64,000 nt of DNA from Tepidamorphaceae bacterium (GCA_028279445.1 JANQNT010000023.1:310001-374000), one strand, 5' to 3'; counted from the stretch's first letter, positions 34,771 to 44,951 are shown. A program made the numbers and translations. The notes: generated by a model from the letters alone, not told the origin.

Positions 34771-35241
34771 TTACCCAAGAGCCTCCATGATGCGGCGCTC
34801 GAAACCCTGCTTGATGTCGCGGCGCAGATCGTCGGGATCGTCCACGTCCATGGCGTGAAGATAGAGCGTGGTGCGATCCTGCGAGATATCGACGCTCAGC
34901 GTGCCCGGCGTCAGACTGATCAGATTGGCCAGCAGCATGATGCCGATGTCCTCCTCGACATCGAGCGGGATGGCGATGATCGCCGGTCGGAACTCCATGC
35001 GCGGGCTCAGCGTGTCGCGGGCGACCTTTATCGATGACAGCACCAGCTCGTAGATGAACAGCCAGGCGAGCCGCGCGATGCGGGCAGGGCGCTTGACGTC
35101 GTTGATGGCGAAGCGGTCGCGCACCATCCACAGGGCCGTGAAACCAAGCGCGAAGCCGAACAGCAGGTTGGCCGGGGCGAAACTGCCGGTCACCGCGCCC
35201 CAGACCAGCGCCAGGATGAGGTTGAGCAGGAACAGGTTCAT
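34771..35241 (-). CDS. mnhE: Mrp-type antiporter subunit E
   Basis: This is a 156-residue subunit with two or three N-terminal helices and a cytoplasmic domain. The family block SLTPGTLSVDISQDRTTLYL is seen, followed by HAMDVDDPDD. The start overlaps the mnhD stop. MrpE is an accessory subunit of the Mrp complex. Confidence 0.9.
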   Translation of the reverse strand: MNLFLLNLILALVWGAVTGSFAPANLLFGFALGFTALWMVRDRFAINDVKRPARIARLAWLFIYELVLSSIKVARDTLSPRMEFRPAIIAIPLDVEEDIGIMLLANLISLTPGTLSVDISQDRTTLYLHAMDVDDPDDLRRDIKQGFERRIMEALG

Positions 35242-36803
35242 TCGCCGCCCTCCCCGGTCTCGACCCTGATGGCGGTATCGGCGGGAAGCGCGCCCTCGCC
35301 CAGCACCGCCTCGATATAGGGGCCAGGCGCCAGCAGTTCACCCGCCGCGCGGGTCGATGCCTCCACCACGGGTGCCGAGTAGAGCCCGATGGCGAAGGTC
35401 AGGATCGCCAGCGCACCGAGCGACGCGTACAGCAACCGCCCCTCACCCTGCAGTGCCTCGGTCAGGCGGGCGGGTGCGGCATCGCCCGGCGCGGCGCGCC
35501 AGAAGGCTATGGCGAAGGTGCGCCCGACCGCGAGCAGCGTGAGGAAGCCCGACAGCAGGATGCCCGCGACCAGCATGTAGGACTGCTCCGCCAGCCCGGC
35601 CTGGACGAGATAGACCTTGGGCCAGAAACCGGCAAACGGCGGCACGCCGGCCAGCGACAGTCCGACCAGCAGGAAACCGATCGCCAGCAGGGGCGAGCCC
35701 TTGTAGAGGCCGGCCAGATCCTCCACCTGCGCGGTCCTGCCAGCGCGCACCACCAGTCCTGCGGCCATGAACAGCGCCGCGGAGATGATGATCGAGTGGA
35801 CGATGTAGAAGATGGCGCCGATGAGCGCGGTCTCACTGCCGATCGCCAGGCCGGCGATCATCACGCCGACCCCGCTGACCACGGTGAAGGAGACGAAGCG
35901 GCGGATATCGGCTTCGGCCAGCGCGCCCAGTGCGCCCAGCACCATGGTCGCCACCGCCGCCCAGATCATCGCCTCGCGGGCCAGTTCGCCGCTTTCGGGG
36001 AACACGGTCAGGAAGACCCGGATCAGCGCGTAGACGCCGACCTTGGTGAGCAGCGCGGCGAAGATCGCCGAGACCGTCGGCAGTGGCGTGTGATAGGCCG
36101 CCGGCAGCCAGAAATAGAGCGGGAACAGCGCCGCCTTCATGCCAAGCGACACCAGGAACAGCAGCGCGATGGTCTCCAGCACCGCGTCCTGCGGGAGGTC
36201 TGCCACCTTGAGCGACAGATCGGCCATGTTGAGCGTGCCGGTCAGCCCATACAGCAGGCCGATGGCGATCAGCAGGAAGGTTGTGGCGATCAGGTTGAGG
36301 ATGGCGTACTTGACCGCGCCGTCGATCTGCTCGCGCCGGCCGCCGAGCACGATCAGCCCGAAGGAGGAGATCAGCGTCACCTCGAACCAGACATAGAGAT
36401 TGAACACGTCGCTGGTCAGGAACGCGCCGGCCACCCCGGTCATCAACGCCAGGACAAGCGGGTAGAAGCCGGCGCGGTGATGATCGGCGTTGGTGTCGGC
36501 AAGGCCGAAGGCGAGGATCGCAAGGGCCGCCACGCAGGCAACCACCGTCAGTCCGGCGCCCAGCGTATCGGCGGCCAGCGCGATGCCGAAAGGCGCTGGC
36601 CAGCCCCCCATGGACATGGCCAGCGCGCCGTTCTGCCAGACATGGGCGAACAGCACGATGGCGCTGACGAGCTGCCCCAGCACGCCGGCGAGCCCGATTG
36701 CCCCTTGTGCGCGCGCATTGCCCCAGAAGGCGGCCGCAAGCGCTGCCGCCATCACCGGGATCAGCACCGGCCAGACCACCAGCCATGCAGATGCGTCAGA
36801 CAT
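35238..36803 (-). CDS. mnhD: Mrp-type antiporter subunit D
   Basis: This is a 521-residue, 14-helix protein related to complex-I proton channels (NuoN/NuoM type). The discontinuous-helix lysine and histidine region is seen as KAALFPLYFWLPAAYHTPLP and SAIFAALLTKVGVYAL. It overlaps mnhC by 8 bp and mnhE by 4 bp. It is a proton path of the complex. Confidence 0.93.
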   Translation of the reverse strand: MSDASAWLVVWPVLIPVMAAALAAAFWGNARAQGAIGLAGVLGQLVSAIVLFAHVWQNGALAMSMGGWPAPFGIALAADTLGAGLTVVACVAALAILAFGLADTNADHHRAGFYPLVLALMTGVAGAFLTSDVFNLYVWFEVTLISSFGLIVLGGRREQIDGAVKYAILNLIATTFLLIAIGLLYGLTGTLNMADLSLKVADLPQDAVLETIALLFLVSLGMKAALFPLYFWLPAAYHTPLPTVSAIFAALLTKVGVYALIRVFLTVFPESGELAREAMIWAAVATMVLGALGALAEADIRRFVSFTVVSGVGVMIAGLAIGSETALIGAIFYIVHSIIISAALFMAAGLVVRAGRTAQVEDLAGLYKGSPLLAIGFLLVGLSLAGVPPFAGFWPKVYLVQAGLAEQSYMLVAGILLSGFLTLLAVGRTFAIAFWRAAPGDAAPARLTEALQGEGRLLYASLGALAILTFAIGLYSAPVVEASTRAAGELLAPGPYIEAVLGEGALPADTAIRVETGEGGE

Positions 36804-37179
36804 CGCGGCCCCGCAGTTTCGGCGCGGCGCGCACCGGTTCGGCCTCGCGCATCTCGTCGGTGTTGACGGTGCCCAGCGCCTGATAGGCGCGGTAGGCGAG
36901 CACCAGCAGGAAAGCGAACAGCGAGAAGCTGATGACGATGGCCGTCAGGATCAGCGCCTGGGGCAGCGGATTGGCGAAGCCGGCCTCGGCGAATTTCATC
37001 CCGGCGGGGATCAGCGGCGGCTCCTCGCGCGTCAGCCGGCCGGCCACGAAAATCAGCAGATGCGTGGCGTTGCCGAGCACGAAAATGCCCAGCACCAGAC
37101 GGATCAGCGATCCCGACAGCAGCAGGTAGATGCTGATGGCGAATAGCGCGCCGACGAGGATGGCGAAGGCTCCTTCCAT
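36796..37179 (-). CDS. mnhC: Mrp-type antiporter subunit C
   Basis: This is a 127-residue, three-helix protein related to NuoK. It contains LGIFVLGNATHLLIFVAG, then ALILTAIVISFSLFAFLLVL, in the usual order. Its ATG overlaps the mnhB stop by one base (TGATG). The C-terminus is hydrophilic. Confidence 0.92.
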   Translation of the reverse strand: MEGAFAILVGALFAISIYLLLSGSLIRLVLGIFVLGNATHLLIFVAGRLTREEPPLIPAGMKFAEAGFANPLPQALILTAIVISFSLFAFLLVLAYRAYQALGTVNTDEMREAEPVRAAPKLRGRDV

Positions 37180-37592
37180 CAGCGGTCCTCCTCCAGCGCG
37201 ATGGCGATGGCCACGATGGTGCCGACCACCACCATGTAGACGCCGATATCGAACAGCACGACGGTGGAGAGGTACTTGAAGTCCGGCGCGAAGGCGGGAA
37301 ACCACCACTGACCGGTCAGGAAGGCATCGCCGAAGACCAGCGAGGCGACACCGCTGGCACCGGCGAGGAACAGGCCGATGCCGGCGATGGCGATCGGATG
37401 CAGGATCAGTGCGCGGCGGGCGGCCCTGATCCCTTCCGCGATGGTGTAGGTGGCGAAGGCCGACGCGCCGATCAGCCCGCCGATGAAACCGCCACCCGGC
37501 TCGTTGTGGCCACGCAGCAGGACGTAGATCGAGAACAGCACCGTCAGCGCGACGAGAAACGGCGTGGCGGTGCGCAGGACCAGGGAGTTCAT
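37179..37592 (-). CDS. mnhB: Mrp-type antiporter subunit B
   Basis: This is a 137-residue, four-helix protein of the MnhB family. The family block [20 protein letters not shown] is present after the first helix, and [20 protein letters not shown] near the end. It overlaps mnhA by 4 bp. It is part of the coupled mnh operon. Confidence 0.92.
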   Translation of the reverse strand: MNSLVLRTATPFLVALTVLFSIYVLLRGHNEPGGGFIGGLIGASAFATYTIAEGIRAARRALILHPIAIAGIGLFLAGASGVASLVFGDAFLTGQWWFPAFAPDFKYLSTVVLFDIGVYMVVVGTIVAIAIALEEDR

Positions 37593-39913
37593 CGACCCTC
37601 CTCCGCCTGCCGCCCGCGCCGCTCCGGCCGGCCGTCCGAGAACGCCAGCAGCGACAGCACCGCGACGCCGGCGATCACCACCACGGCGATCTCGCCGAAG
37701 GTGTCGAGCGCGCGGAAGTCGACCAGGATGACGTTGACGATGTTGCGGCCGAAGGCTTCCGTATAGCTCTTCGCCGCGAAGTACTCGCTCAGGCCCAGAT
37801 CGAGCGGTCGGCTGGTGATCGACAGCAGCAGCACGGTCATGCAGGTGCCGATGGCGATACCGATGATGCCGTCACGCGTGGCGCGCGGAGCCCCGCGCCA
37901 GTCCCTGCCATAGACCGGCAGGCGGGCAATCACCAGCGCCAGGATGACGACCGACAGCGTTTCCACCATGAGCTGGGTAAATGCGAGATCGGGCGCGCCG
38001 AACAGCAGGAAGACAAAGGCAACGCCCAGGCCGAGCACACCCATGGCGAGGATGGCGATGAAGCGCGAGCGGGTCAGGATGATGGCCACGCCACCGGCCA
38101 GCGTGAATGCCGCGACGCCCCAGACGTAGAAGTTGGCCGCCGGGATCGTCAACGTCGCGGAGAAGCCGCCGACGAACCACAACGGCACGACCAGAGCTGC
38201 CGCCATGGCGAGGAAGCTGATCAGCAGGTAGTTGCGCAGGGTGCCGGTCTGCAGCCGCGCGGTGACCAGCCGCGCAAGCCCCACGACCGCGTCCATGAAC
38301 TGGTCGTAGCCCTTGTCGGGACCCCACAGGGGATCGAGCACGCGGGCGACGCCCGCGCGCAGCGCCTGCGATTGCCAGAAGATCAACGCGCCAAGCGCGA
38401 TCGTCGCGATGCTGAGATAAAGCGGTGACTTGAACCCGCCCCACAGATAGAGATCGACGGCAATCTCCCGCCCGCCGACCGCGGCCGCCGCCGGTCCAAT
38501 GAAGAGCTGCTCGGGAAGCATGTTCAGCACCCCGGCGGCCAGCCCGCACACGGCCAGCACGACGGGACCGAGCCACAGGCCCGGCGTGCCCTCGTGCGGG
38601 GCATGCGGCGTATCGCTTTGCGGACCAAGGAACGGCTTCGCGCCGACCAGGAAGGCCACCGCGAACATCAACGCGTTACCAAGGACGGCGATGGCCGTGA
38701 TCGCCAGCGGCCACAGCCCGTCGAGCGTTGCCTTGTAGGCGAATTCCTTGGCGATGAAGCCGAAGAAGGGCGGCAGCCCGGCCATCGACAGCGCCGCGAG
38801 GAGTGCGGCGGAGAAGGTGATGGGCATGGCGCGGCCAAGCCCCGACAGCCGCGTCACCTCGCGGGTGCCGGTCTCGTGGTCGATGCAGCCGGCGGCCATG
38901 AACAGCGCCCCCTTGAACAGCGAGTGGGCCAGCAGGTAGCCCATCGCCGCCTGGATCGCGATGTCGTGGCCAAGGCCGATCAGGAACACCAGCAGGCCGA
39001 GGCTGGCCACCGTGGTCTGCGCCAGCATCAGCTTGAGATCGGTGTTGCGCAGCGCCAGCACCGCGCCGACGAAGAAGGTCGCCGCGCCGAAGCTGACCAG
39101 CAGCACCTGCCAGATATCGGTGCCGCCGAGGCCGGGATTCATGCGCGCCAGCAGATAGACGCCTGCCTTCACCATGGTGGCCGAGTGCAGATAGGCACTG
39201 ACCGGTGTGGGCGCCTCCATGGCGTTGGGCAGCCAGAAGCTGAACGGCACCTGGGCGGACTTGGTGAAGGCGCCGGCCAGCACCAGCAGCAGCATGCCCA
39301 GATACCAGGGATGATTGCGCAGCAGTTCGCCCTGGACCAGCAGTTCGGAGAGTTCCATCGACCCGCCAACCTGCGCCATCAGCAGCAGACCGGCGAGCAG
39401 CAGCAGACCACCACCGCCGGTGACCACCAGCGCCTGCAGGGCAGCGCGGCGCGAACGCGCGTTCTCGTGGTTGAAGCCGATCAGCAGGAAGGAGGTGATC
39501 GAGGTCAACTCCCAGAACACGAACAGCGTCACCACGTTGTCGGCGAGCACCAGGCCCAGCATCGATCCCATGAACATCAGGATGAACATGAGGAAGCGGC
39601 CGAGATCGGCGTGGCCTTTGAGGTAAGCGCCGGCATAGAGCACGATGAAGGTGCCGATGAAGCTGATCAGCAGCGCGAACAGCAGGCTCAGGCCGTCGAC
39701 GTAAAACGACAGCGCGATGCCCGCCGAAGGAACCCAAGGTGTTGAAAAGACAAGTGTTTCGCCGGAGGCGACGGCGCCGATGAACTGCGCGAAGTAAAGC
39801 GTCAGCGCGGCTGGCAGCAGCGCCAGCACAAGGCCGACGCGATCGCCCGCGATGCCGCGCACCGTAGGCGCAAACACAGCGACAACAAACGGTGCAAGCA
39901 AAGCGGCAAGCAT
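37589..39913 (-). CDS. mnhA: Mrp-type antiporter subunit A (with MbhD/E-like C-terminus)
   Basis: This is a 774-residue protein, the largest Mrp subunit. Residues about 1-520 are NuoL-like, with [16 protein letters not shown] and [20 protein letters not shown], the channel block. Residues about 620-760 add the MbhD-like ([18 protein letters not shown]) and MbhE-like ([17 protein letters not shown]) segments. It exchanges Na+ for H+ together with the other subunits. It is the first gene of the operon, reading away from 40 kb. Confidence 0.94.
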   Translation of the reverse strand: MLAALLAPFVVAVFAPTVRGIAGDRVGLVLALLPAALTLYFAQFIGAVASGETLVFSTPWVPSAGIALSFYVDGLSLLFALLISFIGTFIVLYAGAYLKGHADLGRFLMFILMFMGSMLGLVLADNVVTLFVFWELTSITSFLLIGFNHENARSRRAALQALVVTGGGGLLLLAGLLLMAQVGGSMELSELLVQGELLRNHPWYLGMLLLVLAGAFTKSAQVPFSFWLPNAMEAPTPVSAYLHSATMVKAGVYLLARMNPGLGGTDIWQVLLVSFGAATFFVGAVLALRNTDLKLMLAQTTVASLGLLVFLIGLGHDIAIQAAMGYLLAHSLFKGALFMAAGCIDHETGTREVTRLSGLGRAMPITFSAALLAALSMAGLPPFFGFIAKEFAYKATLDGLWPLAITAIAVLGNALMFAVAFLVGAKPFLGPQSDTPHAPHEGTPGLWLGPVVLAVCGLAAGVLNMLPEQLFIGPAAAAVGGREIAVDLYLWGGFKSPLYLSIATIALGALIFWQSQALRAGVARVLDPLWGPDKGYDQFMDAVVGLARLVTARLQTGTLRNYLLISFLAMAAALVVPLWFVGGFSATLTIPAANFYVWGVAAFTLAGGVAIILTRSRFIAILAMGVLGLGVAFVFLLFGAPDLAFTQLMVETLSVVILALVIARLPVYGRDWRGAPRATRDGIIGIAIGTCMTVLLLSITSRPLDLGLSEYFAAKSYTEAFGRNIVNVILVDFRALDTFGEIAVVVIAGVAVLSLLAFSDGRPERRGRQAEEGR

Positions 39914-40272
39914 CGGCTGTCGACCCCTTCGATGTCGGCGGGCCTGGTTCGCCAGGACAGGCGAACAACGAAACGCCCCGGGCAGGACCGTGCGGTCTTG
40001 GTTTTAGAAAAGGCCGCCTCCCCGCAAGGGACAGCAGCCTCGTCACGTTTGTTTTTGTCCGCAAGGCCCGAGGTCGCGCCCCCGTGCGCCTGCACCCTTC
40101 CATCTAGTTCCCACTCCGGAACGAGGCAAGCCTCAGGGCAGCCGATTTTGCCGATTCGGGCAACAGTGCGCCATGTGTCGCGCCCGAACGGAAAAGCCGG
40201 CCGTGGTGTCAGAAACGAAATGACCCGCCGGCCAATGGGTGACATTAATGGGGACCGGACGGGGGACGACCG
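39914..40272. other. intergenic region between mnhA and the monooxygenase gene
   Basis: This is a 359-bp divergent gap. A hairpin GTTCGCC-AGGACA-GGCGAAC lies at 39947-39966, in the leader of mnhA. A promoter for each side must lie here, but no consensus box or operator was recognised. Weak ribosome sites precede both genes. Confidence 0.5.
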
Positions 40273-41559
40273 ATGGCGATTGAGGACGTGGACACGCTGG
40301 TTGTCGGGGGCGGTCAGGCCGGCCTCGCCATGAGCGAGCATCTGAGTGGCTGCGGTGTGCCGCATCTGGTGCTGGAGCGCCACCGCATCGCCGAACGCTG
40401 GCGCTCGGAGCGATGGGATTCGCTCGTCGCCAACGGTCCGGCCTGGCACGACCGCTTTCCGGGTGCGACATTCGACATGGACCCCGAGGCGTTCCCGCCC
40501 AAAGAGACCATCGCCGACTACTTCGAGGCCTACGCGGCGAAGATCGCCGCCCCCGTCCGCTGCGGCGTGGAGGTGATCCGCGTGCGCCAGCACGACGGCC
40601 GGCCGGGCTTTCGCGTCGAGACATCCGATGGCGCCATCGACGCCACCAACGTGGTCGCCGCGACGGGACCGTTCCAGCGTCCCGTCATCCCGCCGCTGGT
40701 GCCCGAGGATGCCGGGCTTTTGCAGATCCACTCGAACGGCTACCGCAACCCCCGGCAGTTGCCGGAGGGTGCCGTGCTGGTGGTGGGCGCGGGATCTTCG
40801 GGAACGCAGATCGCCGAGGAAATCCTCCAGTCGGGACGGCAAGTCTACCTGTCGGTCGGCAAGCACGGCCGCCCGCCGCGGCGCTATCGCGGACGCGATT
40901 TCGTCTGGTGGCTCGGCGTATTGGGCAAATGGGAGGCGGCCGCGATCGAACCGGGCCTGGAGCACGTCACCATCGCGGTGAGCGGGGCCAATGGCGGGCG
41001 CACCGTCGACTTCCGGCGGCTGGCCGCGCAGGGCATGACGCTTGTGGGGGTGACGCAGTCCTTCGACGACGGCGTGGCGCGCTTCGCGCCGGGCCTTGCC
41101 GACAATCTCGCGCAGGGCGACGCCGACTACCTCTCGGTGCTCGACGAGGCCGACGCCCATGTCGCGCGTAACGGCCTCGACCTGCCCGAAGAGCCCGAAG
41201 CGCGCGAGATCATGGCCGACCCGCCTTGCGTCAGCGATCCGATCCTCGAACTGGACCTGGCGGACGCCGGTATCTCCTCGATCATCTGGGCGACGGGCTA
41301 TGCGCTCGACTTCGGCTGGCTGGAGGTCGACGTCTTCGACGAGGCCGGCCAGCCGAAACACCATCGCGGCGTTTCCGCGCAGCCCGGCATCTACTTCCTG
41401 GGCCTGCCGTGGCTGTCGCGGCGCGGGTCCTCGTTCATCTGGGGTGTGTGGCACGACGCCAAGTACATCGCCGACCACATCGCCATCCAGCGCAACTACC
41501 TCAGCTATCGCCCCGGCGCCCACGGCACGGCGAAACCGCACGAAACACTCGGGGCCTGA
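40273..41559 (+). CDS. flavin-containing monooxygenase-like NAD(P)/FAD oxidoreductase
   Basis: This is a 428-residue protein with two Rossmann motifs: VGGGQAGLAMSEHL at about residue 12 (FAD) and VVGAGSSGTQIAEEI at about residue 177 (NADPH). The ATGPFQRP and the C-terminal YFLGLPWLSRRGSSFIWG blocks fit the CzcO/YUCCA-like group. It would hydroxylate or oxidise a nitrogen- or carbon-bearing substrate. It opens a four-gene run with a Rid protein, a DUF1028 protein and an M20 deacylase, so an amino or N-acyl compound is the likely substrate. Confidence 0.8.
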   Translation: MAIEDVDTLVVGGGQAGLAMSEHLSGCGVPHLVLERHRIAERWRSERWDSLVANGPAWHDRFPGATFDMDPEAFPPKETIADYFEAYAAKIAAPVRCGVEVIRVRQHDGRPGFRVETSDGAIDATNVVAATGPFQRPVIPPLVPEDAGLLQIHSNGYRNPRQLPEGAVLVVGAGSSGTQIAEEILQSGRQVYLSVGKHGRPPRRYRGRDFVWWLGVLGKWEAAAIEPGLEHVTIAVSGANGGRTVDFRRLAAQGMTLVGVTQSFDDGVARFAPGLADNLAQGDADYLSVLDEADAHVARNGLDLPEEPEAREIMADPPCVSDPILELDLADAGISSIIWATGYALDFGWLEVDVFDEAGQPKHHRGVSAQPGIYFLGLPWLSRRGSSFIWGVWHDAKYIADHIAIQRNYLSYRPGAHGTAKPHETLGA

Positions 41560-41583
41560 CCCCGCCCTGCATGGAGCCGCCCG

Positions 41584-42003
41584 ATGGCGCATCAACGCAT
41601 CCGCACCTTCAACACCAAGGACACCTATCCCGAGCAGAAGCTCGACAACGACCTGTGTCAGGCGGTGGTGGCGCGCGGGCGCACGGTGTTCCTGCGCGGA
41701 CAGGTCGCCCAGGACCTGGACACCGGCGAGAACGTCGCCCAGGGCGATGCGGGGGTGCAGGCCGCCAAGGCCATGGCCAACATCAAGCTGTTGATGGAGG
41801 AAGCCGGCGGCGGCATGGAGCATATCTGTCGCGTGGTGGTCTACCTGACCGATATCCGCTACCGGGAGGCGGTCTACCGGGAGATGGGTCGCTGGCTGAA
41901 GGGCGTCCATCCGGTATCGACCGGTCTCGTCGTGCCGGCGCTGGCGCGGCCCGAGTGGCTGGTAGAGATTGAAGCGACCGCCGTGATACCCGATGACGCA
42001 TGA
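41584..42003 (+). CDS. Rid-family protein (YjgF/YER057c/UK114), arginine-lacking
   Basis: This is a 139-residue protein of the Rid fold. The family C-terminus is LARPEWLVEIEATAVIP with the glutamate E130. The conserved PAR motif that carries the imine-hydrolysing arginine is PVS (residues 110-112). The arginine is missing, so it is not a RidA-type 2-aminoacrylate deaminase. Several Rid subfamilies lack the arginine and act in catabolic operons. It starts 24 bp after the monooxygenase gene, so it is co-transcribed. Confidence 0.8.
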   Translation: MAHQRIRTFNTKDTYPEQKLDNDLCQAVVARGRTVFLRGQVAQDLDTGENVAQGDAGVQAAKAMANIKLLMEEAGGGMEHICRVVVYLTDIRYREAVYREMGRWLKGVHPVSTGLVVPALARPEWLVEIEATAVIPDDA

Positions 42004-42005
42004 TC

Positions 42006-42036
42006 CCGAAAAGTGGGAACCGGTTTTCGGACAAGA
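42006..42036. repeat. dispersed palindromic repeat, copy 1
   Basis: CCGAAAA and TTTTCGG (42006-42012 and 42024-42030) bracket GTGGGAACCGG. The 24 bases at 42013-42036 are identical, in reverse orientation, to 49713-49736. This copy starts three bases after the Rid stop, where it could end transcription. Elements of this sequence are common in rhizobial genomes from memory. Confidence 0.65.
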
Positions 42037-42106
42037 TCATGCGCAAGCAAGAAAGCAGGCGCGCCGCTATGCAAATTGAATTGGCAGAACAGAAGATGGC
42101 CCGCCC

Positions 42107-42781
42107 ATGACCTTTTCGCTTGTCGCCCGCTGTCCGCAGACCGGCATGTTCGGTCTCGCCATATCATCGTCCTCGCCGGCCGTCGCGGCGCGCTGCGCGT
42201 TCGCACGCGCCGGCGTCGGAGCGGTTTCCAGCCAGAACATCACCGACCCGTCGCTCGGCCCGAAGATGCTCGACGCGATGCAGGCGGGAAAGAGCGCGGC
42301 GGACGCGATCGCTAACGCCACGGACGGTTATCCGCACACCGAATACCGCCAGCTTCTGGCCGTCGACAGGCATGGCGGCACCGCCATCCGTTCCGGCGAG
42401 CACGCGCTCGGCATCTGGGGCGAGGCCTTTGGCGAGAACGTCGCCTCGGCGGGAAATCTGCTGGAGAGCACCTCCATCCCGCAGGCCATCGTCGACGGTT
42501 TCCTGTCGGCCACCGGGCATCTCGGCGACCGGCTGATCGCGGCCATGCAGGCGGGTCTTGCCGCAGGCGGAGAGGCCGGACCAGTACGCTCCGCTGGCCT
42601 GATGATGGTCGACAAGCTGGACTGGCCGGTGACCGACCTGCGCTGCGACTGGTCGGACGAGTGCCCCATCGCGGAGCTGGCTAAGCTCTGGGACATCTAC
42701 AAGCCCGAGCTTGAGCCCTATGTGCGCCGCGCGCTCGATCCGGGAAACGCGCCGGCCTTCGGCGTTGCCGGCGACGCATAG
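42107..42781 (+). CDS. DUF1028 family protein
   Basis: This is a 224-residue protein of the DUF1028 family, an Ntn-hydrolase-like fold without proven chemistry. Family blocks are TFSLVARCPQTGMFGLAISS, GAVSSQNITDPSLG and YRQLLAVDRHGG, and the mid part reads GNLLESTSIPQAIVDGF. ATG 42107 begins the conserved start. It lies between the Rid and M20 genes and probably belongs to the same pathway. Some family members are fused to peptidoglycan-binding modules; this one is not. Confidence 0.85.
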   Translation: MTFSLVARCPQTGMFGLAISSSSPAVAARCAFARAGVGAVSSQNITDPSLGPKMLDAMQAGKSAADAIANATDGYPHTEYRQLLAVDRHGGTAIRSGEHALGIWGEAFGENVASAGNLLESTSIPQAIVDGFLSATGHLGDRLIAAMQAGLAAGGEAGPVRSAGLMMVDKLDWPVTDLRCDWSDECPIAELAKLWDIYKPELEPYVRRALDPGNAPAFGVAGDA

Positions 42782-42824
42782 GATCGCGCTTGCCGCCGAC
42801 CGAGGGCCGCGATAGGTGGGGGAC

Positions 42825-43988
42825 ATGACCCGCTCCATCGAGATTCTCGAACGGCTGATCGCGTTTCCCACCGTGAGCGCCGACAGCAATCTTGCACTGA
42901 TCGACTACGCGCAGGAGCTGTTGAACGCGGCAGGCTTCGCCACCCATCGCCTGCCCGACGAGACCGGCGAGAAGGCTGGCCTGTTCGCAAGCCTTGGTCC
43001 CGAGGGCCTCGGCCCCGATGGTCCCGGCGGCGTCATGCTGTCGGGCCACACAGACGTGGTGCCGGTCACCGGCCAGGCCTGGACGCGCGAACCCTTCACG
43101 CTGACCGATGGCGGCGACAGGCTCTACGGGCGCGGCACCACCGACATGAAGGGGTTCGTGGCCTGCGCGTTGGCCGCAGCGGAACGCGCGGCGAGCGCTC
43201 CGCTCAACCGACCATTGAAGCTGGCGCTGTCCTATGACGAGGAGGTTGGCTGCATCGGCATCCCGAAGATGCTCGAACGCCTCGACGGGACGGTGGGCCG
43301 GCCGGACCTCTGCATCGTCGGCGAGCCGACCTCGATGGCGATCGCGCTGGGGCACAAGGGCAAGGCGGCGCTGCGCGCCATCTGCCGCGGCACCGCGGGC
43401 CACTCGGCGATGGCGCCGCTGTTCGTCAACGCGCTCCATCTGGCCTGCGACTTCGTCGCCGAGCTGCGCAAGCTGCAGGGGAGAATCGTCGAAACCGGCC
43501 TGCGCGACGAGGCTTACGACGTGCCCTACACGACGCTGCATGTGGGCCGGCTCGAGGGCGGACGGGCACTCAACATCGTGCCGGATACGGCAATCGTGGA
43601 TTTCGAGTTCCGCCATCTGGCCGGCGACAGCGCCGATGTGCTGCGCGCGAAAATCGAGGCAGCGGCGGAGCGGATCGCCGCAGGCTATCGCGACCGCTTC
43701 GCGGGTGCAGCCATCGAGATCAGCGACATCTTCGCCTATCCCGGCCTCGACGTAACCGAAGACGACCGGTCCGTCGCGGACATGCTCGCGCTGCTGCCGG
43801 AGGCGGGACTCACCAAGGTCGCCTTCGGCACGGAGGCCGGCTGTTTCGCCGATGTTGGCGTGCCGGCGCTGGTCTGCGGCCCCGGCAACATGGACCAGGG
43901 CCACAAGCCCGACGAGTTCGTGGCAAAAGACCAGCTCGCCCAGTGCGATACGCTGCTGGACCGGGTGATTGAGGGGCTGCGGGACTGA
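42825..43988 (+). CDS. argE: M20 deacylase, ArgE type
   Basis: This is a 387-residue zinc-dependent amidohydrolase of the acetylornithine deacetylase family. Metal ligands are in GHTDVVP (H, D) and YDEEVGCIG; GRGTTDMKG is the second metal block, and FGTEAGCF is near the end. ATG 42825 follows AGGTGGGGG; an earlier GTG at 42816 is less likely. In this context it may cleave an N-acyl amino acid from a catabolic pathway rather than serve arginine synthesis. The operon does not contain other arg genes. The symbol follows the family name and not a proven reaction. Confidence 0.85.
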   Translation: MTRSIEILERLIAFPTVSADSNLALIDYAQELLNAAGFATHRLPDETGEKAGLFASLGPEGLGPDGPGGVMLSGHTDVVPVTGQAWTREPFTLTDGGDRLYGRGTTDMKGFVACALAAAERAASAPLNRPLKLALSYDEEVGCIGIPKMLERLDGTVGRPDLCIVGEPTSMAIALGHKGKAALRAICRGTAGHSAMAPLFVNALHLACDFVAELRKLQGRIVETGLRDEAYDVPYTTLHVGRLEGGRALNIVPDTAIVDFEFRHLAGDSADVLRAKIEAAAERIAAGYRDRFAGAAIEISDIFAYPGLDVTEDDRSVADMLALLPEAGLTKVAFGTEAGCFADVGVPALVCGPGNMDQGHKPDEFVAKDQLAQCDTLLDRVIEGLRD

Positions 43989-44066
43989 GCGACGCGGCGC
44001 GGCGTTGCGCGCACCTGCTACATGCTAGGGTTGCGCAACCTGCAACCAGCCCGGAACCGATCCGCC

Positions 44067-44951
44067 ATGCTGAGACCGCTCGCCATCATTGCCGCGCTGT
44101 GCTTGCCGCTGGCCTGGGCTGGCGCGGATGAGTCCAAGACCGAGCAGGAAGAAACCTACGACCTGACGATCCGCGACAGCGATCCCGAGCGCTGGGCGGA
44201 AATCCGCAGCCAGCGGCTGGGTCATCTGTTCAGACCCAGTCCAAGCCTGTCGCCGGATCTGGTGGATGCCTACATCGCGGAGATGAAAAGTGGCCGCTTC
44301 ACGGCCCTAACGGCGCTTTGGACCATCGATCAGCGGCTTCAGTACAACGCGGCGATCCTGAGCGGGAACTGCGCGACTGCGGAGAGGATGCTGATCGAGG
44401 AATACATCGCTCATGGCGCGGAACTGGAGCCGCTGCGGCGCGACGCCTCCCTGAAAGCGAGATGGCGGCGCCAGATCGCCAAGGACCTGTTCCCCGAGGC
44501 AATCACCTGCGTGCTGGCGGATGAAATCCGCATGATCGACGAGATGATCACCTGGGCCGGACTTCCACCGCACCCCTTCAAGGTGCGCTCAAACGACGAC
44601 GAATTTGACGTGCCCGGCGGGCATACCGGCAGCATCTATTTCGAGCGCGACTGGCGGCTGGGACTGCTGTACGACATCGGCTCACCGCTCGACACGCACT
44701 ACGTGCCGGCGCAGGTGGTGCTGGCGGAGCTGTCCCTGTCGCTGCCAACCGTCGGACTCGACACCGATCTGGTCTACCTGATGCTGTGGGAGGCGAAACG
44801 GACCTGGCCGGAGTCGTTCCGCGTTGCGCCGCCGGTCCGCAAGGAGCGGATCGACGAACTGATGGCCATCGTCGAGCCAATGCTGACACCGGAGCAGCGG
44901 GCGTTCGTGGACAAGGCCACGGCTGAAGCCGTAGGCCTGGGCGATCAATAG
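44067..44951 (+). CDS. secreted protein of unknown function
   Basis: This is a 294-residue protein with an export signal (MLRPLAIIAALCLPLAWAGA) and a hydrophilic, acidic and tryptophan-containing mature part. No domain is recognised. ATG 44067 is chosen because the signal starts there; an ATG at 44022 in frame is less likely. The 3' end overlaps the convergent gene by 7 bp. A periplasmic place is inferred, not shown. Confidence 0.6.
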   Translation: MLRPLAIIAALCLPLAWAGADESKTEQEETYDLTIRDSDPERWAEIRSQRLGHLFRPSPSLSPDLVDAYIAEMKSGRFTALTALWTIDQRLQYNAAILSGNCATAERMLIEEYIAHGAELEPLRRDASLKARWRRQIAKDLFPEAITCVLADEIRMIDEMITWAGLPPHPFKVRSNDDEFDVPGGHTGSIYFERDWRLGLLYDIGSPLDTHYVPAQVVLAELSLSLPTVGLDTDLVYLMLWEAKRTWPESFRVAPPVRKERIDELMAIVEPMLTPEQRAFVDKATAEAVGLGDQ

